A DNA stretch of 64,000 nt from Serratia symbiotica (GTDB lineage: Bacteria; Pseudomonadota; Gammaproteobacteria; Enterobacterales; Enterobacteriaceae), in NCBI GenBank assembly GCA_011754105.1, contig JAAKDF010000005.1, positions 30,471 through 94,470 on the forward strand, written 5' to 3'. Each line of letters begins with the position of its first letter. The stretch's first letter is position 1. The notes beneath the pieces are model-generated. The model did not search any database, was not told where the DNA came from, and saw nothing but the letters and a program-made list of their open reading frames with translations. Positions 35,314 to 46,231 of the stretch are shown here, one piece after another. The position numbers and the translations under genes were made by a program.

Positions 35314-35844
35314 GTGACAACAATAGTAAGCGTTCGTCGCCAAAGCCAGGTAGTAATCGGCGGTGATGGCCAGGCTACCTTGGGTAGTACAGTGATGAAG
35401 GGCAACGTTAAAAAAGTACGTCGCCTGTATAATAACAAAGTGATTGCTGGTTTCGCTGGCGGCACTGCTGACGCTTTCACACTCTTTGAGTTGTTTGAAA
35501 AAAAATTAGAAATGCATCAGGGCCACCTGGTAAAAGCCGCCGTTGAACTGGCGAAAGATTGGCGCACTGATCGCATGTTGCGCAAACTTGAGGCATTGCT
35601 AGCCGTTGCCGATGAACACGCCTCGCTGATTATCACGGGCAACGGTGATGTCATTCAGCCCGAGAACGATTTGATTGCCATCGGCTCCGGTGGCCCATAT
35701 GCCCAAGCTGCGGCGCGAGCGCTGTTAGAAAATACCGAATTGAACGCCCGCGAAATCGTTAGTAAATCTCTCGGTATTGCTGGCGACATCTGTATTTACA
35801 CTAACCATCTCCACACTATTGAAGAATTGCCTTCCAAAGCGTAA
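35314..35844 (+). CDS. hslV: HslV peptidase subunit of the HslUV protease
   Basis: Threonine peptidase forming two stacked hexameric rings capped by HslU. Starts with GTG at 35314 after AGGA, giving [10 protein letters not shown]; removal of the first residue exposes the catalytic threonine. 176 residues with [36 protein letters not shown] and [19 protein letters not shown] intact. The ORF track merges it in frame with the leftover SPOR part of ftsN (34993-35844); such a fusion would bury the catalytic threonine, so the GTG start is required. First gene of hslVU, 12 bases before hslU. Confidence 0.95.
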   Translation: MTTIVSVRRQSQVVIGGDGQATLGSTVMKGNVKKVRRLYNNKVIAGFAGGTADAFTLFELFEKKLEMHQGHLVKAAVELAKDWRTDRMLRKLEALLAVADEHASLIITGNGDVIQPENDLIAIGSGGPYAQAAARALLENTELNAREIVSKSLGIAGDICIYTNHLHTIEELPSKA

Positions 35845-35856
35845 GGATCAAATACC

Positions 35857-37191
35857 ATGTCTCAAATGACTCCGCGCGAGATCGTCTGCGAGTTGGACAG
35901 CCACATCATTGGCCAACACAAGGCCAAACGTGCTGTCGCCATTGCTCTGCGCAACCGCTGGCGTCGGATGCAGCTCAATGATATCATGCGTCATGAAGTG
36001 ACACCAAAAAACATTTTGATGATTGGCCCGACGGGTGTCGGTAAAACCGAAATCGCCCGCCGTCTGGCGAAGCTGGCCAAAGCACCGTTCATCAAGGTTG
36101 AAGCGACCAAATTCACCGAAGTGGGCTACGTAGGTAAAGAAGTGGACTCCATCATCCGCGATCTAACCGACTCTGCAATCAAAATGGTACGCATACAGTC
36201 GCTCGAGAAAAACCATGCCCATGCCGAAGAGCTGGCTGAAGAATGTATTCTTGATGTCCTAATCCCACCAGCCAAGAACAACTGGGGCCAGTTGGAAGAG
36301 CATAAGGATCCGTCAGCCGCTCGTCAGGCATTTCGTAAGAAACTGCGCGAAGGTCAACTAGACGACAAAGAGATCGAACTCGATCTGGCCGCTACCACGA
36401 TGAACGTGGAAATCATGGCACCTCCGGGCATGGAAGAAATGACCAACCAGTTGCAGTCGATATTCCAAAACCTGGGTAGCCAAAAGCAGAAGCCGCGCAA
36501 ACTGAAGATCAAAGAAGCTTTCAAGCTGCTGGTGGAAGAAGAAGCCGGCAAGCTGGTTAATCCAGAAGAGCTGAAAGAGCAGGCGATCGAGGCAGTCGAG
36601 CAACACGGTATCGTATTTATTGATGAGATCGATAAAATCTGCAAACGTGGTAACCAAAGTTCTGGCCCGGACGTATCGCGTGAAGGCGTGCAGCGCGACC
36701 TGTTGCCGTTGGTAGAAGGATGTACCGTTTCCACCAAGCACGGTATAGTGAAAACCGATCACATCCTATTCATCGCATCAGGCGCATTCCAGACTGCCAA
36801 TCCGTCAGATCTCATCCCAGAATTGCAAGGTCGCCTGCCAATCCGCGTTGAGTTGCAGGCGCTGACCACTGAAGATTTCGAGCGTATCCTGACCGAACCC
36901 AGCGCCTCACTGTCCGAGCAGTATAAAGCACTGCTGGGTACAGAAGGCGTTAACATCGAGTTCACCACTGATGGCATCCGACACATTGCAGAAGCTGCAT
37001 GGCAGGTTAACGAAAACGCCGAAAACATCGGCGCGCGCCGTCTGCACACCGTGCTGGAACGTTTGATGGAGGATATTTCCTACGATACGAGTAAAATTAA
37101 CGGTCAAACTATTACAATCGATGCGGATTATGTGCGTAGTCATCTGGATGAACTGGTTGCGGATGAAGATTTGAGTCGTTTTATCCTATAA
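35857..37191 (+). CDS. hslU: HslU ATPase subunit of the HslUV protease
   Basis: AAA+ unfoldase feeding HslV, important in heat shock. 444 residues. N-terminal [24 protein letters not shown], Walker [17 protein letters not shown], pore loop region around [11 protein letters not shown], the intermediate domain (about residues 110-240), Walker [12 protein letters not shown], sensor region [20 protein letters not shown], arginine-bearing [14 protein letters not shown] and the C-terminus EDLSRFIL that inserts into HslV. All intact. Together with HslV it is the only complete ATP-dependent protease encoded in the window, ClpA being lost. Confidence 0.97.
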   Translation: MSQMTPREIVCELDSHIIGQHKAKRAVAIALRNRWRRMQLNDIMRHEVTPKNILMIGPTGVGKTEIARRLAKLAKAPFIKVEATKFTEVGYVGKEVDSIIRDLTDSAIKMVRIQSLEKNHAHAEELAEECILDVLIPPAKNNWGQLEEHKDPSAARQAFRKKLREGQLDDKEIELDLAATTMNVEIMAPPGMEEMTNQLQSIFQNLGSQKQKPRKLKIKEAFKLLVEEEAGKLVNPEELKEQAIEAVEQHGIVFIDEIDKICKRGNQSSGPDVSREGVQRDLLPLVEGCTVSTKHGIVKTDHILFIASGAFQTANPSDLIPELQGRLPIRVELQALTTEDFERILTEPSASLSEQYKALLGTEGVNIEFTTDGIRHIAEAAWQVNENAENIGARRLHTVLERLMEDISYDTSKINGQTITIDADYVRSHLDELVADEDLSRFIL

Positions 37192-37201
37192 TCGCTCAAT
37201 T

Positions 37202-37263
37202 ATTGTCCTGTCAGTTATTTATGTGGGAGGTATGTATCCCACATAAATAACTGACAGGACAAT
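37202..37263. repeat. long perfect inverted repeat after hslU (27-bp arms)
   Basis: Arms 37202-37228 and 37237-37263, no mismatch, 8-base loop (GGTATGTA). It starts 10 bases after the hslU stop and may act as its terminator, but the stem is much longer than normal and has no T-run. Confidence 0.92.
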
Positions 37264-37269
37264 TTACTG

Positions 37270-38180
37270 ATAGAAGCGAAATATTAACGCATCAATCCCC
37301 ACACCGATCACCACTTAGCTGGAAAGTTTACGACCGCATCCTAACGCTGACTTTCGCCTCTATTGTCGTTGGTTCTGCGATCGCCTCCTGGCATAACAGC
37401 TTGAAGCACGGCGTAGCATTGCTGGCATTTTGACTGCTAGCCTGCTGCAAATTCTCTCTAACCTGGCTAATGACTATCGCGATGCGGTAAAAGGCAGTGA
37501 CAAAGATGATCGTATCTGGCCGTTACGCGGCATGTAGAAAAGTATGATCACCTAGGCGCAGATAAAACGGGCGCTTGTGATAGCAGTAATGTTGATCGCC
37601 ATCGCTGGCCGGCAAGCAGCCCAGCGACATTATCGTAATTCTTATGTTGGGTGTGTATGTTTTCGATCATCGCCGCCATCACTTATACCGTTGTCACCAG
37701 GCTAGGCCTTACGTCTACCTAGGGCTAGGAGACGTATCGGTAATGGCGTTCTTCAGCTGGCTGAGCGTAGCGGGCTACTACCTACAGACGCATAGCTTTA
37801 ACAACGTGGTGATGCTGTAGACCATCGACTGTTGTCTGCTGGCAACAGCGGTGCTCAATATCAACACCCTGCGCGATATCAACAGAGATCGCGCGAACGG
37901 AAAAAACACTTTGGAGGTGTAGTTGGTGCCACAGATGGCGCACGTCTACCACGTGCTGCTGCTGAGCAGTTCTGTGCTTTGCTCTGTTCACCCTGTGCAA
38001 TCTGCACAGTCCGTAGGGCTATCTTTTCTTGCTGGCGATCCCGCTGCTGGTTTGTCATACACTGAGTGTACAACGCGACTTAACGCCAGTGGGCATGAGA
38101 CCGATGCTGGAGCACATGGTCAAGGCGGTGCTGGCGCTGCTAACCAACTTGCTTTTCGCTATCTGCGCGGCACTCAGTTA
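37270..38180 (+). pseudogene. menA: menA pseudogene (DHNA octaprenyltransferase)
   Basis: MenA prenylates DHNA in menaquinone synthesis. Pieces: a start resembling SESLRPHTLTLTFASIVVGSA in broken frames, ILTASLLQILSNLANDYRDAVKGSDKDDRIWPLRGM near 37430-37535, KRALVIAVMLIA, then ATAVLNINTLRDINRDRANGKNTLEV near 37850 and late fragments up to GIYNPAIGKPMQ-like sequence. Many stops. Follows hslU as in E. coli. Confidence 0.88.
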
Positions 38181-38256
38181 AAACCCGATGATTGTGCCAA
38201 TAGGGCGAAAAAAGGAATATAATAAACATGCCATTGGCAAACCGATGCAAATTCCT

Positions 38257-38722
38257 ATGAAGTACGATACTTCCGAACTTTTCGGCATCTATTATCATGA
38301 AGAGTCGAATATTTTCAAACCTCTTTTCGCCAATTTTGGCGGGCGTGGGCTTACTTCATTTTGTATGCAGTTCACCATGCTAAACTGCTTTAAGCATAAC
38401 GTCTTGTTGTTTGACCTGCTTGAATAAAACGGCAGGGGCCAAGTGCTATTGATAGACGGTGGTGGGTTCCGTGCGTTGTGCGCTGATCAACGCCGAACTG
38501 TAGCGCCTAGCTACCCTGAACGAATGGGAAGGTATATATGATTTGGAAGAGTTAGAAATCGGTATTCAGGTAATGGCGAAAATCCCGGTAGGCGCAGTTA
38601 GCGGGGGCGTAGGTGAAAGCGATATCCGCGTTAACTTCGGTGGCGTCACTTTCTTCTCCGGAGATTATCTGTACGCCAACAAAATAGGTATTATCCTTTC
38701 CGAAGATCCACTTGATCCTTGA
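38257..38722 (+). pseudogene. rraA: rraA pseudogene (regulator of RNase E activity A)
   Basis: Begins [18 protein letters not shown] and continues [10 protein letters not shown], then LLFDLLE stop NGRGQVLLIDGGG, followed in other frames by [29 protein letters not shown]-like sequence, [18 protein letters not shown] and [11 protein letters not shown]. Frameshifts and an in-frame stop kill it. Its last codons lie inside the left arm of the palindrome at 38712, and the expected C-terminus (family DPLDIE) has been altered to DPLDP. Confidence 0.88.
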
Positions 38723-38790
38723 GTAAGCCACAAAAACGAAAATGGCGCACTAAGCGCCATTTTCGTTTTTGTGGCTTACTCAAGGATCAA
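38712..38790. repeat. very long perfect inverted repeat between rraA and zapB remnants (37-bp arms)
   Basis: Arms 38712-38748 and 38754-38790 are exact complements with a 5-base loop. The inner part (AACGAAAATGGCGC ... GCGCCATTTTCGTT) looks like an ordinary bidirectional terminator; the outer parts cover the ends of both converging genes, including both stop codons. Confidence 0.93.
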
Positions 38791-38925
38791 ACTTCTTCCA
38801 TTTTCTCCAGCAGGTTGCATAGGCAATCTTGCCATACAAGCTACTCTTCTTTTAGTATTTTGTTCTCGCGCAGTAAAGATTCATGGTTAGTAGCCTGCTG
38901 ACAACTGTTTAGCATTATATCTACT
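38787..38925 (-). pseudogene. zapB: zapB remnant (Z-ring-associated coiled-coil protein)
   Basis: Minus-strand reading gives HESLLRENKILKEE, stop, LVWQDCLCNLLEKMEEV, matching the C-terminal half of ZapB (ERLQALLGRMEEV in E. coli). The N-terminal half is not recognised. ZapB organises the Z ring with ZapA. Confidence 0.75.
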
Positions 38926-39019
38926 CATCACGCAGTCAGTTGCAATTGTTCCTACCGCCACCATCAGCAAAAATCGAAAATACCCTCTACCCAAACACCA
39001 CACGATTAACCACTAAAGG

Positions 39020-39729
39020 GGCGTTGTTGAATAAATCGAACGTTTGGCCGGCACTAGGATCAGATCACTCTCCTTCTGTCAAAATAGCGACATTGCGTGA
39101 CCAAGCAAAAGTTTAAGATCATCAACTATAAGGCTTACAACAACGCCATTATCACTCGTAGTTCACTCACTTTCTGGGTGGATAAAAAGGCACTTCACGC
39201 CTGGTACTGCGAGTCAAAACATTCTCTTCGTGGTCGCTTACAGCATTATTCAGATATGGCAATGACCATCGTATTGATGCTGAAACGGATTTTCGGCCTG
39301 ACACTTCGCGCCCTCCAGGGCTTTGTCGACTCCATTTTCACACTGATGAAAGTGCCGTTGAACTGCCAGGACTACACCTGCATTAGTTAGCGTGCGAAAT
39401 CCGTCAGTGTCCCGGTTAAAAACCCAACTCCGGGTTAAATTGCGCACCTCGTTATAAAACACGGTCAGGAAAAACGTCGGCTCTGGCGAAAACTGCATTT
39501 AGCTGTAGATACAGAAAGACATAAGGTCATCTGTGCTGACCTTTCCTTGAGCAATATCACCGACACGGAAGCCTTCAAAGGTCTCATCCGCCATTCGTAC
39601 CGTAAAGTCGAAGTAGCCTTGGCGGATGGATCTTACGATAGGCGAGTGAGTCATGATGCTTTAAGGCGCAAGAAGATAAGGGCGTTAATGCCGCCAAGAA
39701 GCAAAGCCCGTTATTAGTCGGCAGACTGG
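39020..39729 (+). mobile_element. IS903-like element copy E, 3' third missing
   Basis: Left repeat GGCGTTGTTGAATAAATC at 39020, first ORF KQKFKIINYKAYNNAIITRSS, stop after YTCIS, then more transposase fragments to SADW at 39729, where it joins an unrelated ipdC scrap. DSTGLK segment missing near 39453. Confidence 0.9.
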
Positions 39730-40107
39730 ACTGGCTTTGTTGATTGGCGATGGGGCGGCGCAGCTTACAGCGCAGGGACTTGGATCGATGCTGCGAGATG
39801 AGCTTAAGACAGTGATCTTCTTGTTGAACAACTAGGGGTATAACATTTAGTGTGCAATCCGCAGCCCTGAACAGCGTTACAACGATATTGCCCAGTGGGG
39901 CCGGACGCTATTATTACAGGCGCTGGATAACGAATATCCGGTATAGATGCTGCACGTCAATGAACCGGAGCAACTGCAGCAGGCACTGCTTAAAGTGGCA
40001 GATTGTCGCTAGTTAGCTTTTATTGAAGTCGTACTGCCAAAGATGAATATCTCAGAATTGCTGAATTTCATCTCGCAAGCTATTCAGAATAGCAACACTG
40101 TTTTGTG
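39730..40107 (+). pseudogene. thiamine-diphosphate decarboxylase C-terminal remnant (indolepyruvate decarboxylase-like)
   Basis: One frame with several stops reads LALLIGDGAAQLTAQGLGSML, KTVIFLLNN stop GYNI, PEQRYNDIAQWGRTLLLQAL, EQLQQALLKVADC and FIEVVLPKMNISELLNFI. GDGAAQ and NN-GY are the thiamine diphosphate/Mg site of the IpdC/pyruvate decarboxylase family. Only the last ~125 residues remain. A hairpin (AACACTGTT ... AACAGTGTT) overlaps the stop and may be its terminator. Confidence 0.75.
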
Positions 40108-40112
40108 AACAG

Positions 40113-40456
40113 TGTTTATTCCAAGCTAGAACTAGCTATTAGTGATGAGCTGTTGCCGAAATGCAACTGAACCCGAACTTCTGATTTAATGCAATATAGG
40201 CATTTTACTATTAAAACCCTGGCAATTCCTGCACCGCAATCATTTTCTGATGTAGTGGGAAATGGGGATCAGAACCGCTATTTAGGAATGCAACACTAGA
40301 GTCAGGAAGATGGCATAACCAAACTTGCTGTGTAGAGTACAAATGTTTCGGCCAGCGCACAGGCACCTAGGCTGATGCTGGACAGCGCGTTATTTTCGAG
40401 TATCATCTGCGCCGTGCAGTAAATCAGTCACCTCCCGAAATACAGGAAAGTACACC
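40113..40456. other. non-coding interval upstream of trhO
   Basis: About 340 bases with no recognisable gene; presumably decayed DNA plus the trhO promoter. The ribosome site of trhO is CAGGAAAG near 40443. Confidence 0.4.
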
Positions 40457-41524
40457 ATGCCAGTGTTACATAACCGAATTTCTAATGAGGAACTAAAGGC
40501 GCGCATGCTAGCTGAAACCGAGCCGCGTACCACAGTTTCTTTTTATCAATACTTTGCTATCGACGATCCCAAAGGGTTTCGTGACAACCTTTATATCCAG
40601 TTAGACAAGCTAAAGATTTTTGGCCGCGTTTACGTGGCAAAAGAGGGCATCAACGCGCAAATTAGCGTACCACAAAACAATTTTGCTGCTTTCAAAGATG
40701 TGCTGTTTGCCTTACACCCGGATCTAGATCAGGTACGTCTAAATATTGCGTTAGAAGACGACGGAAAATCCTTTTGGGTGTTGCGCCTAAAAGTGCGTGA
40801 GCGCATTGTGGCTGATGGCATTGATGAAGATATTTTTAACCCAAAAAATGTTGGTGAATATCTGCAAGCTGATCGGGTTAACCAAATGATCGATGATCCA
40901 GATACGCTGTTTGTCGATATGCGTAATCACTATGAGTATGAAGTGGGTCACTTTGAAAATGCTATTGAGGTGCCTTCAGATACCTTCCGTGAGCAACTGC
41001 CGATGGTGGTTGAGATGTTACAGGAAAGCAAAGACAAGAACATTGTCATGTACTGTACTGGCGGCATTCGCTGTGAAAAAGCTAGCGCCTACATGCGGCA
41101 TAACGGGTTTAAAAACGTTTACCATATAGAAGGCGGGATTATTGAATATGCACGCAAGGCGAAAGAGCAAGGGCTACCGATGAAGTTTGTCGGCAAAAAC
41201 TTTGTGTTCGATGAGCGAATAGGCGAACGGATAACTGATGATGTAATCGCCCATTGCCACCAATGTGGCATAACATGCGATACCCATACTAACTGTAAAA
41301 ACGAGGGTTGCCACCTGTTGTTTATTCAGTGTCCGAGTTGCGCCGCCAAGTTTGAAGGCTTTTGCAGTGAGATCTGCCGCGAAGAGCTGGAACTACCGCA
41401 TGAAGATCAACGCGAACGTCGCGTTAAGCGTGAGAGTGGCATAAAGATCTTTAATAAAGCGAAAGGTTTACTGCGTACCACGATGCACCTTCCAGCACAA
41501 GAAAAAGCCGGGTCAGCCAAATGA
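40457..41524 (+). CDS. trhO: tRNA uridine(34) hydroxylase TrhO (rhodanese-family, YceA)
   Basis: Oxygen-dependent hydroxylase producing ho5U34 in tRNA wobble positions. 355 residues: N-terminal UPF0176 domain (about 1-120, with [17 protein letters not shown]), rhodanese domain with the active loop [14 protein letters not shown] (cysteine near residue 198) and a cysteine-rich segment (CHQCG, CDTHTNC, CPSC, CSEIC), then a basic tail. All conserved residues are present. The ATG follows AGGAAAG. It stands alone between decayed regions. With dusA and trmA it shows that tRNA modification genes are preferentially kept here. Confidence 0.95.
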   Translation: MPVLHNRISNEELKARMLAETEPRTTVSFYQYFAIDDPKGFRDNLYIQLDKLKIFGRVYVAKEGINAQISVPQNNFAAFKDVLFALHPDLDQVRLNIALEDDGKSFWVLRLKVRERIVADGIDEDIFNPKNVGEYLQADRVNQMIDDPDTLFVDMRNHYEYEVGHFENAIEVPSDTFREQLPMVVEMLQESKDKNIVMYCTGGIRCEKASAYMRHNGFKNVYHIEGGIIEYARKAKEQGLPMKFVGKNFVFDERIGERITDDVIAHCHQCGITCDTHTNCKNEGCHLLFIQCPSCAAKFEGFCSEICREELELPHEDQRERRVKRESGIKIFNKAKGLLRTTMHLPAQEKAGSAK

Positions 41525-41992
41525 GAAGTCTTTCATCTTGATCTTCCCGTTGGCTTCAAAGCCAGCACAGTAAACGTCCCAAGGATCATTCCCTTGACAA
41601 ATCAAGGCTTGGTATTCAGCTCATGCAGCAGCGAAAGCACGATCACGGCCCAAGCTAGGTAAAGAGTATCGGTAATGCCAGTTTTGCTTGGCCATGCTGC
41701 TGATGGTGGTAGGAACCTAAAACTAGCCTAACTAGCTGATTGGCTTGACGCCTGCGGGGAGAAAAGATAGCCGTTGATCAGAATGCTAAACGGGAGTTAC
41801 AATAAATCGTTGGTCGAAGCAGGATGATTCTGATACGCGTAAAGTGTCTGTAACGAGACAGCATCATGCCAATACTTTTATTGTTCTGCTGTGTCTTATG
41901 ATACCAAGCACAGTAATATCCCTGCGTTACTCTTCACAGACCAAAAGCGAACACAATGTACGCAATCAGTGCCACTAGCGCGCGGGTCAACA
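41525..41992. other. decayed interval, possible membrane-protein remnant on minus strand
   Basis: No ORF is supported. On the minus strand short stretches such as LTRALVALIAYIVFAFGL (near 41970) and [19 protein letters not shown] (near 41640) look like membrane helices, so a dead membrane-protein gene is likely, but I cannot name it. Confidence 0.4.
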
Positions 41993-42817
41993 GGCGTTGT
42001 TTAATAAGTTGAATAAATCGGACATTTTGCCGGCACGAGGATCAAATAAATCTCCTTCTGTCAAAATAGCAACATGGCGTAGCCCAGTAAAAGTTCAAGA
42101 TCACTAACTGTAAGTCTTACAACAACGCCCTTATCACTCGGGGTTCACTCACTTTTTGGGTCGATGAAACGGCACTTCTCGCTTAGTACTGCGAGGAAAA
42201 ACCTTCTCTGCGTGGTCGCCCACAATATTATTCCGATGTGGCAATAACCAGCGTATTGATGCTAAAACGGATTTTCGGCCTGACACTTCGCGCCCTCCAT
42301 GGCTTCGTCGACTCTATAGTAAACGGGTGCAGTCCGTTAATGTCCCGTTTAAAAACCTAACGCCGTGTAAAATTGCGCAACTGGCTATCGCTTCTACCGG
42401 GATCAACGTCTTGGATGCAGGGCAGTGGAAGGTAAAAAAACGGTCAGGGGAAACGGCGGATCTGGCGAAAACTGCATTTGGCCGTAGATAGAGATTTGCT
42501 GACTTTCCCTTGAGCAATGTCACCGATACGGAAGCCTTACCAGGTCTTATCCGCCATCGGTACCGTAAAATCTAAGTCGCCTTGGCGTATAGAGCTTACG
42601 ATAGGAGAGTGAGTCATGATGAGTTAAGGCACAAAAGAAGGTAAGGGCGTTAGTACTGCCCAGAAGCGGAGCCCGTTATTGCTTGGCAGTCTATGCAGAC
42701 TGCGAAATCAGGCAGTGCTAAACCGGCATTTTACCGGAGATAACACACGTAGGGAAAGTATGGTACTCTACCATCGACAAGCAAGCAAGGCAATCGCCTG
42801 ATTTATTCAACAAAGCC
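41993..42817 (+). mobile_element. IS903-like element copy F; only copy keeping the DSTGLK-equivalent segment
   Basis: From GGCGTTGTTTAATAAGTTGA to a perfect right repeat ending ATTTATTCAACAAAGCC. Internal deletions shorten it to about 825 bp and frames are scattered. Near 42385-42435 it encodes LAIASTGINVLDAGQWKVKK, the counterpart of IS903 VIDSTGLKVFGEGEWKVKK, so the 48 bases missing from all other measurable copies are present here, though the aspartate itself is now alanine. It has a different sequence at the TGA site. Confidence 0.88.
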
Positions 42818-42855
42818 ACTCGAGACTGCAAAATGGGTTTTAGACCAAAATTATA

Positions 42856-43262
42856 CTATAGTTGATCATAAAATCAGTATACCTAGATAGCTTGTTTCCA
42901 CCGCTCTTCATACACGCACGGTGGTACACCACCATTTTTGTATGAGGACGAAAAACATTGTAATAAAAGTTTATCCAGTCGTTGATATCAAGTAGCGCAT
43001 GAACAAAATCAACATAACCTCTTTTGGGTAGCCATTCTCTTTTGAGACTGTGAAAGACTCTTTCCATTGGTGAATTGTCCAGACACTTCCCTTTGCAACT
43101 GATACTTTGCATCGCACCATATCGCCAGAGTAATTTTTTAAATTTGTCGCTTTTATACTAACTACCCTACTCCAAATGAAACAACAGCCGCCATTACGTT
43201 GTCGCGTTTCCATAGAATTACGCAAAGCCCTGCACACTAAATTAGCATAGGTGGTTACTGCC
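42856..43262 (-). mobile_element. IS3-family transposase (orfB) remnant 1
   Basis: Minus-strand fragments read YANLVCRALRNSMETRQRNG, then [31 protein letters not shown] and [13 protein letters not shown], matching the C-terminal part of an rve-type IS3-family transposase including the DNSPMERF/E region. Frameshifted, no ends recognised. Confidence 0.75.
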
Positions 43263-43645
<383 letters not shown>

Positions 43646-43675
43646 ACATCCTTGCGGCAGTATGAACGGAACGAT

Positions 43676-43790
43676 TTATTGCCTGACCAGGCGACTGAGA
43701 ACCTGCACTGCTTCGAAGTCGCTACGGAAGGGGTTGATGTCTAAACCGCCACTGCGGGTATAGCGGGCGAAAACGCTATTACTGTAATTT
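43676..43790 (-). pseudogene. queF: queF C-terminal scrap (7-cyano-7-deazaguanine reductase)
   Basis: Minus-strand frame reads [20 protein letters not shown] and ends SRLVRQ with TAA at 43676. This is the very characteristic C-terminus of QueF, an enzyme of queuosine synthesis. It is fused out of frame to the 3' end of degS, so a deletion or rearrangement joined two loci that are far apart in E. coli. Confidence 0.7.
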
Positions 43791-44768
43791 CGGTACCCTG
43801 ACGGATCTTCGCTACTTGATCTATGGTATTCAGCACCGAAACCGCAGGTTTGTTATCCACGTTGATAATAATGTCATTGATTTGAAAGCCAGCGTTGCCA
43901 GCTTGGCCGTTTAGCGTGATCTCGTTCACAATAATGCCTTGTAGGCGCTCGATGCCAGAATTGGACGAGCACAACTGGATAATCTCTTTGCCCTGGTTAC
44001 CGAAGTAACCTTGAATGACGCGGCCATCGCGGATCAGATTACCCATAATTTTGGTAGTTATTTTTATCGGAATGGCGAAGCCGAGATCTTCCGGCATTTC
44101 ATTATCGGTAATTTTGTCGAAGGTCAAAGTATTGATGCCGATCAGTTCGCACACTGAGTTTACCTGCGCGCCACCTGATTTGCCACGGTTAATCGAGGAA
44201 TTGGTTTGCAGAAAAGTCTGGCGGCCAGTAGCGCTTATGCTGATGCGGCCAGTGGCGCTGATAATGCCTTGGGTGACCTTTTGCCCAAGGTTGTATGGGA
44301 TTACCAATCGACAACACAACGTCACTAACGTGGGCGATCCGGGTGTTATTGATCAGAATCACTGGTAAATTGCCGGGGTCAATCTGCAACGGAGACAGAT
44401 CGGTTAATCTGTCTGCGCCGACCAGCAGAGCTTCATCGTGGCGGCCATCCTGTAATACTACAGTAATCTGCTGTACATCCTTAATCACGTAGCGATTGGT
44501 GATAATATAGCCGCATTTGTTCATGATCACGCCTGAACCCAGCGCCAGCACGTTGGCGGTACCGCTTAGGTTGCGATTATAAATATTCACCACCTAAGGC
44601 GCGGCACGGCGCACCGCCTTGTTATAGCTCAACTGTGTTTCGTCGCTGGTATTCTCATGGCTTTTCTGCAAATAAGCTGTGGGAAGAACGCATCATAGTC
44701 TGCGCGGCCAGCAGTAGACCAGCAACGATAAGACCAATAATAATATAACGCTGCTGCTTGGCAGACAT
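43741..44768 (-). pseudogene. degS: degS pseudogene (sigma-E-activating periplasmic protease)
   Basis: DegS cleaves RseA to start the sigma-E response. It begins at 44768 with a signal-anchor (QQRYIIIGLIVAGLLLAAQ), then a stop after HSLFAEKP. Next VVNIYNRNL, LGSGVIMNKCGYIITNRYVI, then frameshift, VIPYNLGQKVTQGIISATGR, INRGKSGGAQVNSV (catalytic serine region, N to K beside it), and the PDZ part with [21 protein letters not shown]. The C-terminus runs into the queF scrap at about 43775. The histidine of the triad (NKHVI) is changed to arginine-tyrosine (NRYVI). Non-functional. Confidence 0.9.
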
Positions 44769-44857
44769 GGCGTTTTAATGGATGAAGTTAATGGTGCACT
44801 GAGGTTAACATAAGTTAACTGAGTGCAGAATGCTAACGCGCCTAGTTTTTAAACACA

Positions 44858-46231
44858 TTATCTCAGTAGCAAATAAATACGCTCGTTACCACGTACGACA
44901 TTGAGCGCCATGATCGGCGGCTTGGCCTCCAGTATCTTGCGTAACGCTATGATGCTGTCAACGCGCTGGCGGTTGACACTAATGATCATATCGCCTTTTT
45001 TTAGGCCGATCCGCGCTGCTATTGAACCTTGATCGATGTTATCTACCTTAACACCCTGCTCGCCGCTCGGCAGTATGCTATCGCTGAGGGAAACTCCCAG
45101 CAACGCTGGTGACAGCGTTTCAGCTTTGGTTGAAGAACTTTCATTATTGTCTAGAGTGACCGAGAGCTCTTGGAATTTACTATCTCGCAGTAGGCCTATT
45201 TTGATCGTTTTACCCGGTGCGGTAGTACCAACTTTAGCGCGTAGCTCGGCAAAACTGCTGACTGTCTTGCCATCAATGGAAACCAGTATGTCGCCAGCCT
45301 TGATACCTGCCTTATCGGCAGCGGATTTTGGCAACACTTCGCTGACAAAGGCACCACGCTGGGCATTAGTATTAAAGACTGTGGCCATGTCAGGTGTCAT
45401 TTCGCTGCCTTTGATGCCTAGCATACTGCGCTTCACTTGGCCGAATGCGATCAACTGTTGGCTAAGGTTTTGCGCCATGTTGCTTGGAATGGCAAAGCCG
45501 ATACCGATGTTGCCGCCGCTTGTTGCCAAAATGGCAGTATTTATGCCGATCAGCTCGCCGTTGAGGTTAACCAGCGCGCCGCCAGAGTTACCACGGTTAA
45601 TCGAGGCATCGGTCTGGATAAAGTTTTCCAGGCCTTCCAAATTCAGACCGCTGCGGCCCAGCGCCGAGATGATGCCGGATGTTGATGTCTGGCCTAGGCC
45701 AAATGGGTTGCCGACTGCCACGGCGAAGTCGCCAACGCGCAGTTGATCGGAATCCGCCATTTTAATTGCAGTCAGGTTTTTCACCTGACTAAGTTGCAGT
45801 AGGGCGATATCGGATTGTTCATCGTGGCCAACCAGTTTGGCATCCAGCTCACGCCCATCATTTAGCTGTATGTAGATTTTGTCGGCATTGTTGATAACGT
45901 GATTATTTGTAAGTACGTAGCCTTTGGCGGCATTGATGATTACGCCAGAGCCTAAACCTTCAAACGGGCGAGAACTGGGTCTTTGATCGGGAAAATCGTG
46001 GCCAAAGAAACGTTTGAACTCTTTAGGCAACTGCGGCTGATATTGCACTTGGGTGCCTTCAACATGCACGCTGACCACGGCGGGCAACACTTTTTCCAGC
46101 ATGGGTGCCAGGCTTGGCAGCGGCTGCCCCTGCACAACAACGGGTATTGCTGCTCTGGACACCGGTAAGGAAGTAAGTGTCATGCCAATGCTTATGGCCA
46201 ATGCACTAAGAATTAAAGATTTTTTCTTCAT
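44858..46231 (-). CDS. degQ: periplasmic serine protease/chaperone DegQ
   Basis: HtrA-family protease for misfolded envelope proteins. The track ORF starts at 46333; the internal ATG at 46231 gives MKKKSLILSALAISIGMTL, a signal peptide cleaved around SRAA, and 457 residues. Catalytic triad: histidine in TNNHVI, aspartate in DIALLQL, serine in GNSGGALV. Two PDZ domains follow (AGIKAGDILVSIDGK; ARIGLKKGDMIISVNR). The linker and lack of the long Q-rich loop point to DegQ rather than DegP, as does the location next to degS. Appears intact and secreted. Confidence 0.95.
   Translation of the reverse strand: MKKKSLILSALAISIGMTLTSLPVSRAAIPVVVQGQPLPSLAPMLEKVLPAVVSVHVEGTQVQYQPQLPKEFKRFFGHDFPDQRPSSRPFEGLGSGVIINAAKGYVLTNNHVINNADKIYIQLNDGRELDAKLVGHDEQSDIALLQLSQVKNLTAIKMADSDQLRVGDFAVAVGNPFGLGQTSTSGIISALGRSGLNLEGLENFIQTDASINRGNSGGALVNLNGELIGINTAILATSGGNIGIGFAIPSNMAQNLSQQLIAFGQVKRSMLGIKGSEMTPDMATVFNTNAQRGAFVSEVLPKSAADKAGIKAGDILVSIDGKTVSSFAELRAKVGTTAPGKTIKIGLLRDSKFQELSVTLDNNESSSTKAETLSPALLGVSLSDSILPSGEQGVKVDNIDQGSIAARIGLKKGDMIISVNRQRVDSIIALRKILEAKPPIMALNVVRGNERIYLLLR

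Noticed and set aside
35408-35844. Programmed frameshift linking ftsN and hslV
   Set aside because: No slippery site or purpose; HslV has its own start and needs a free N-terminus.
45036-45746. 236-codon plus-strand ORF
   Set aside because: It lies wholly antisense to intact degQ and is a shadow frame.
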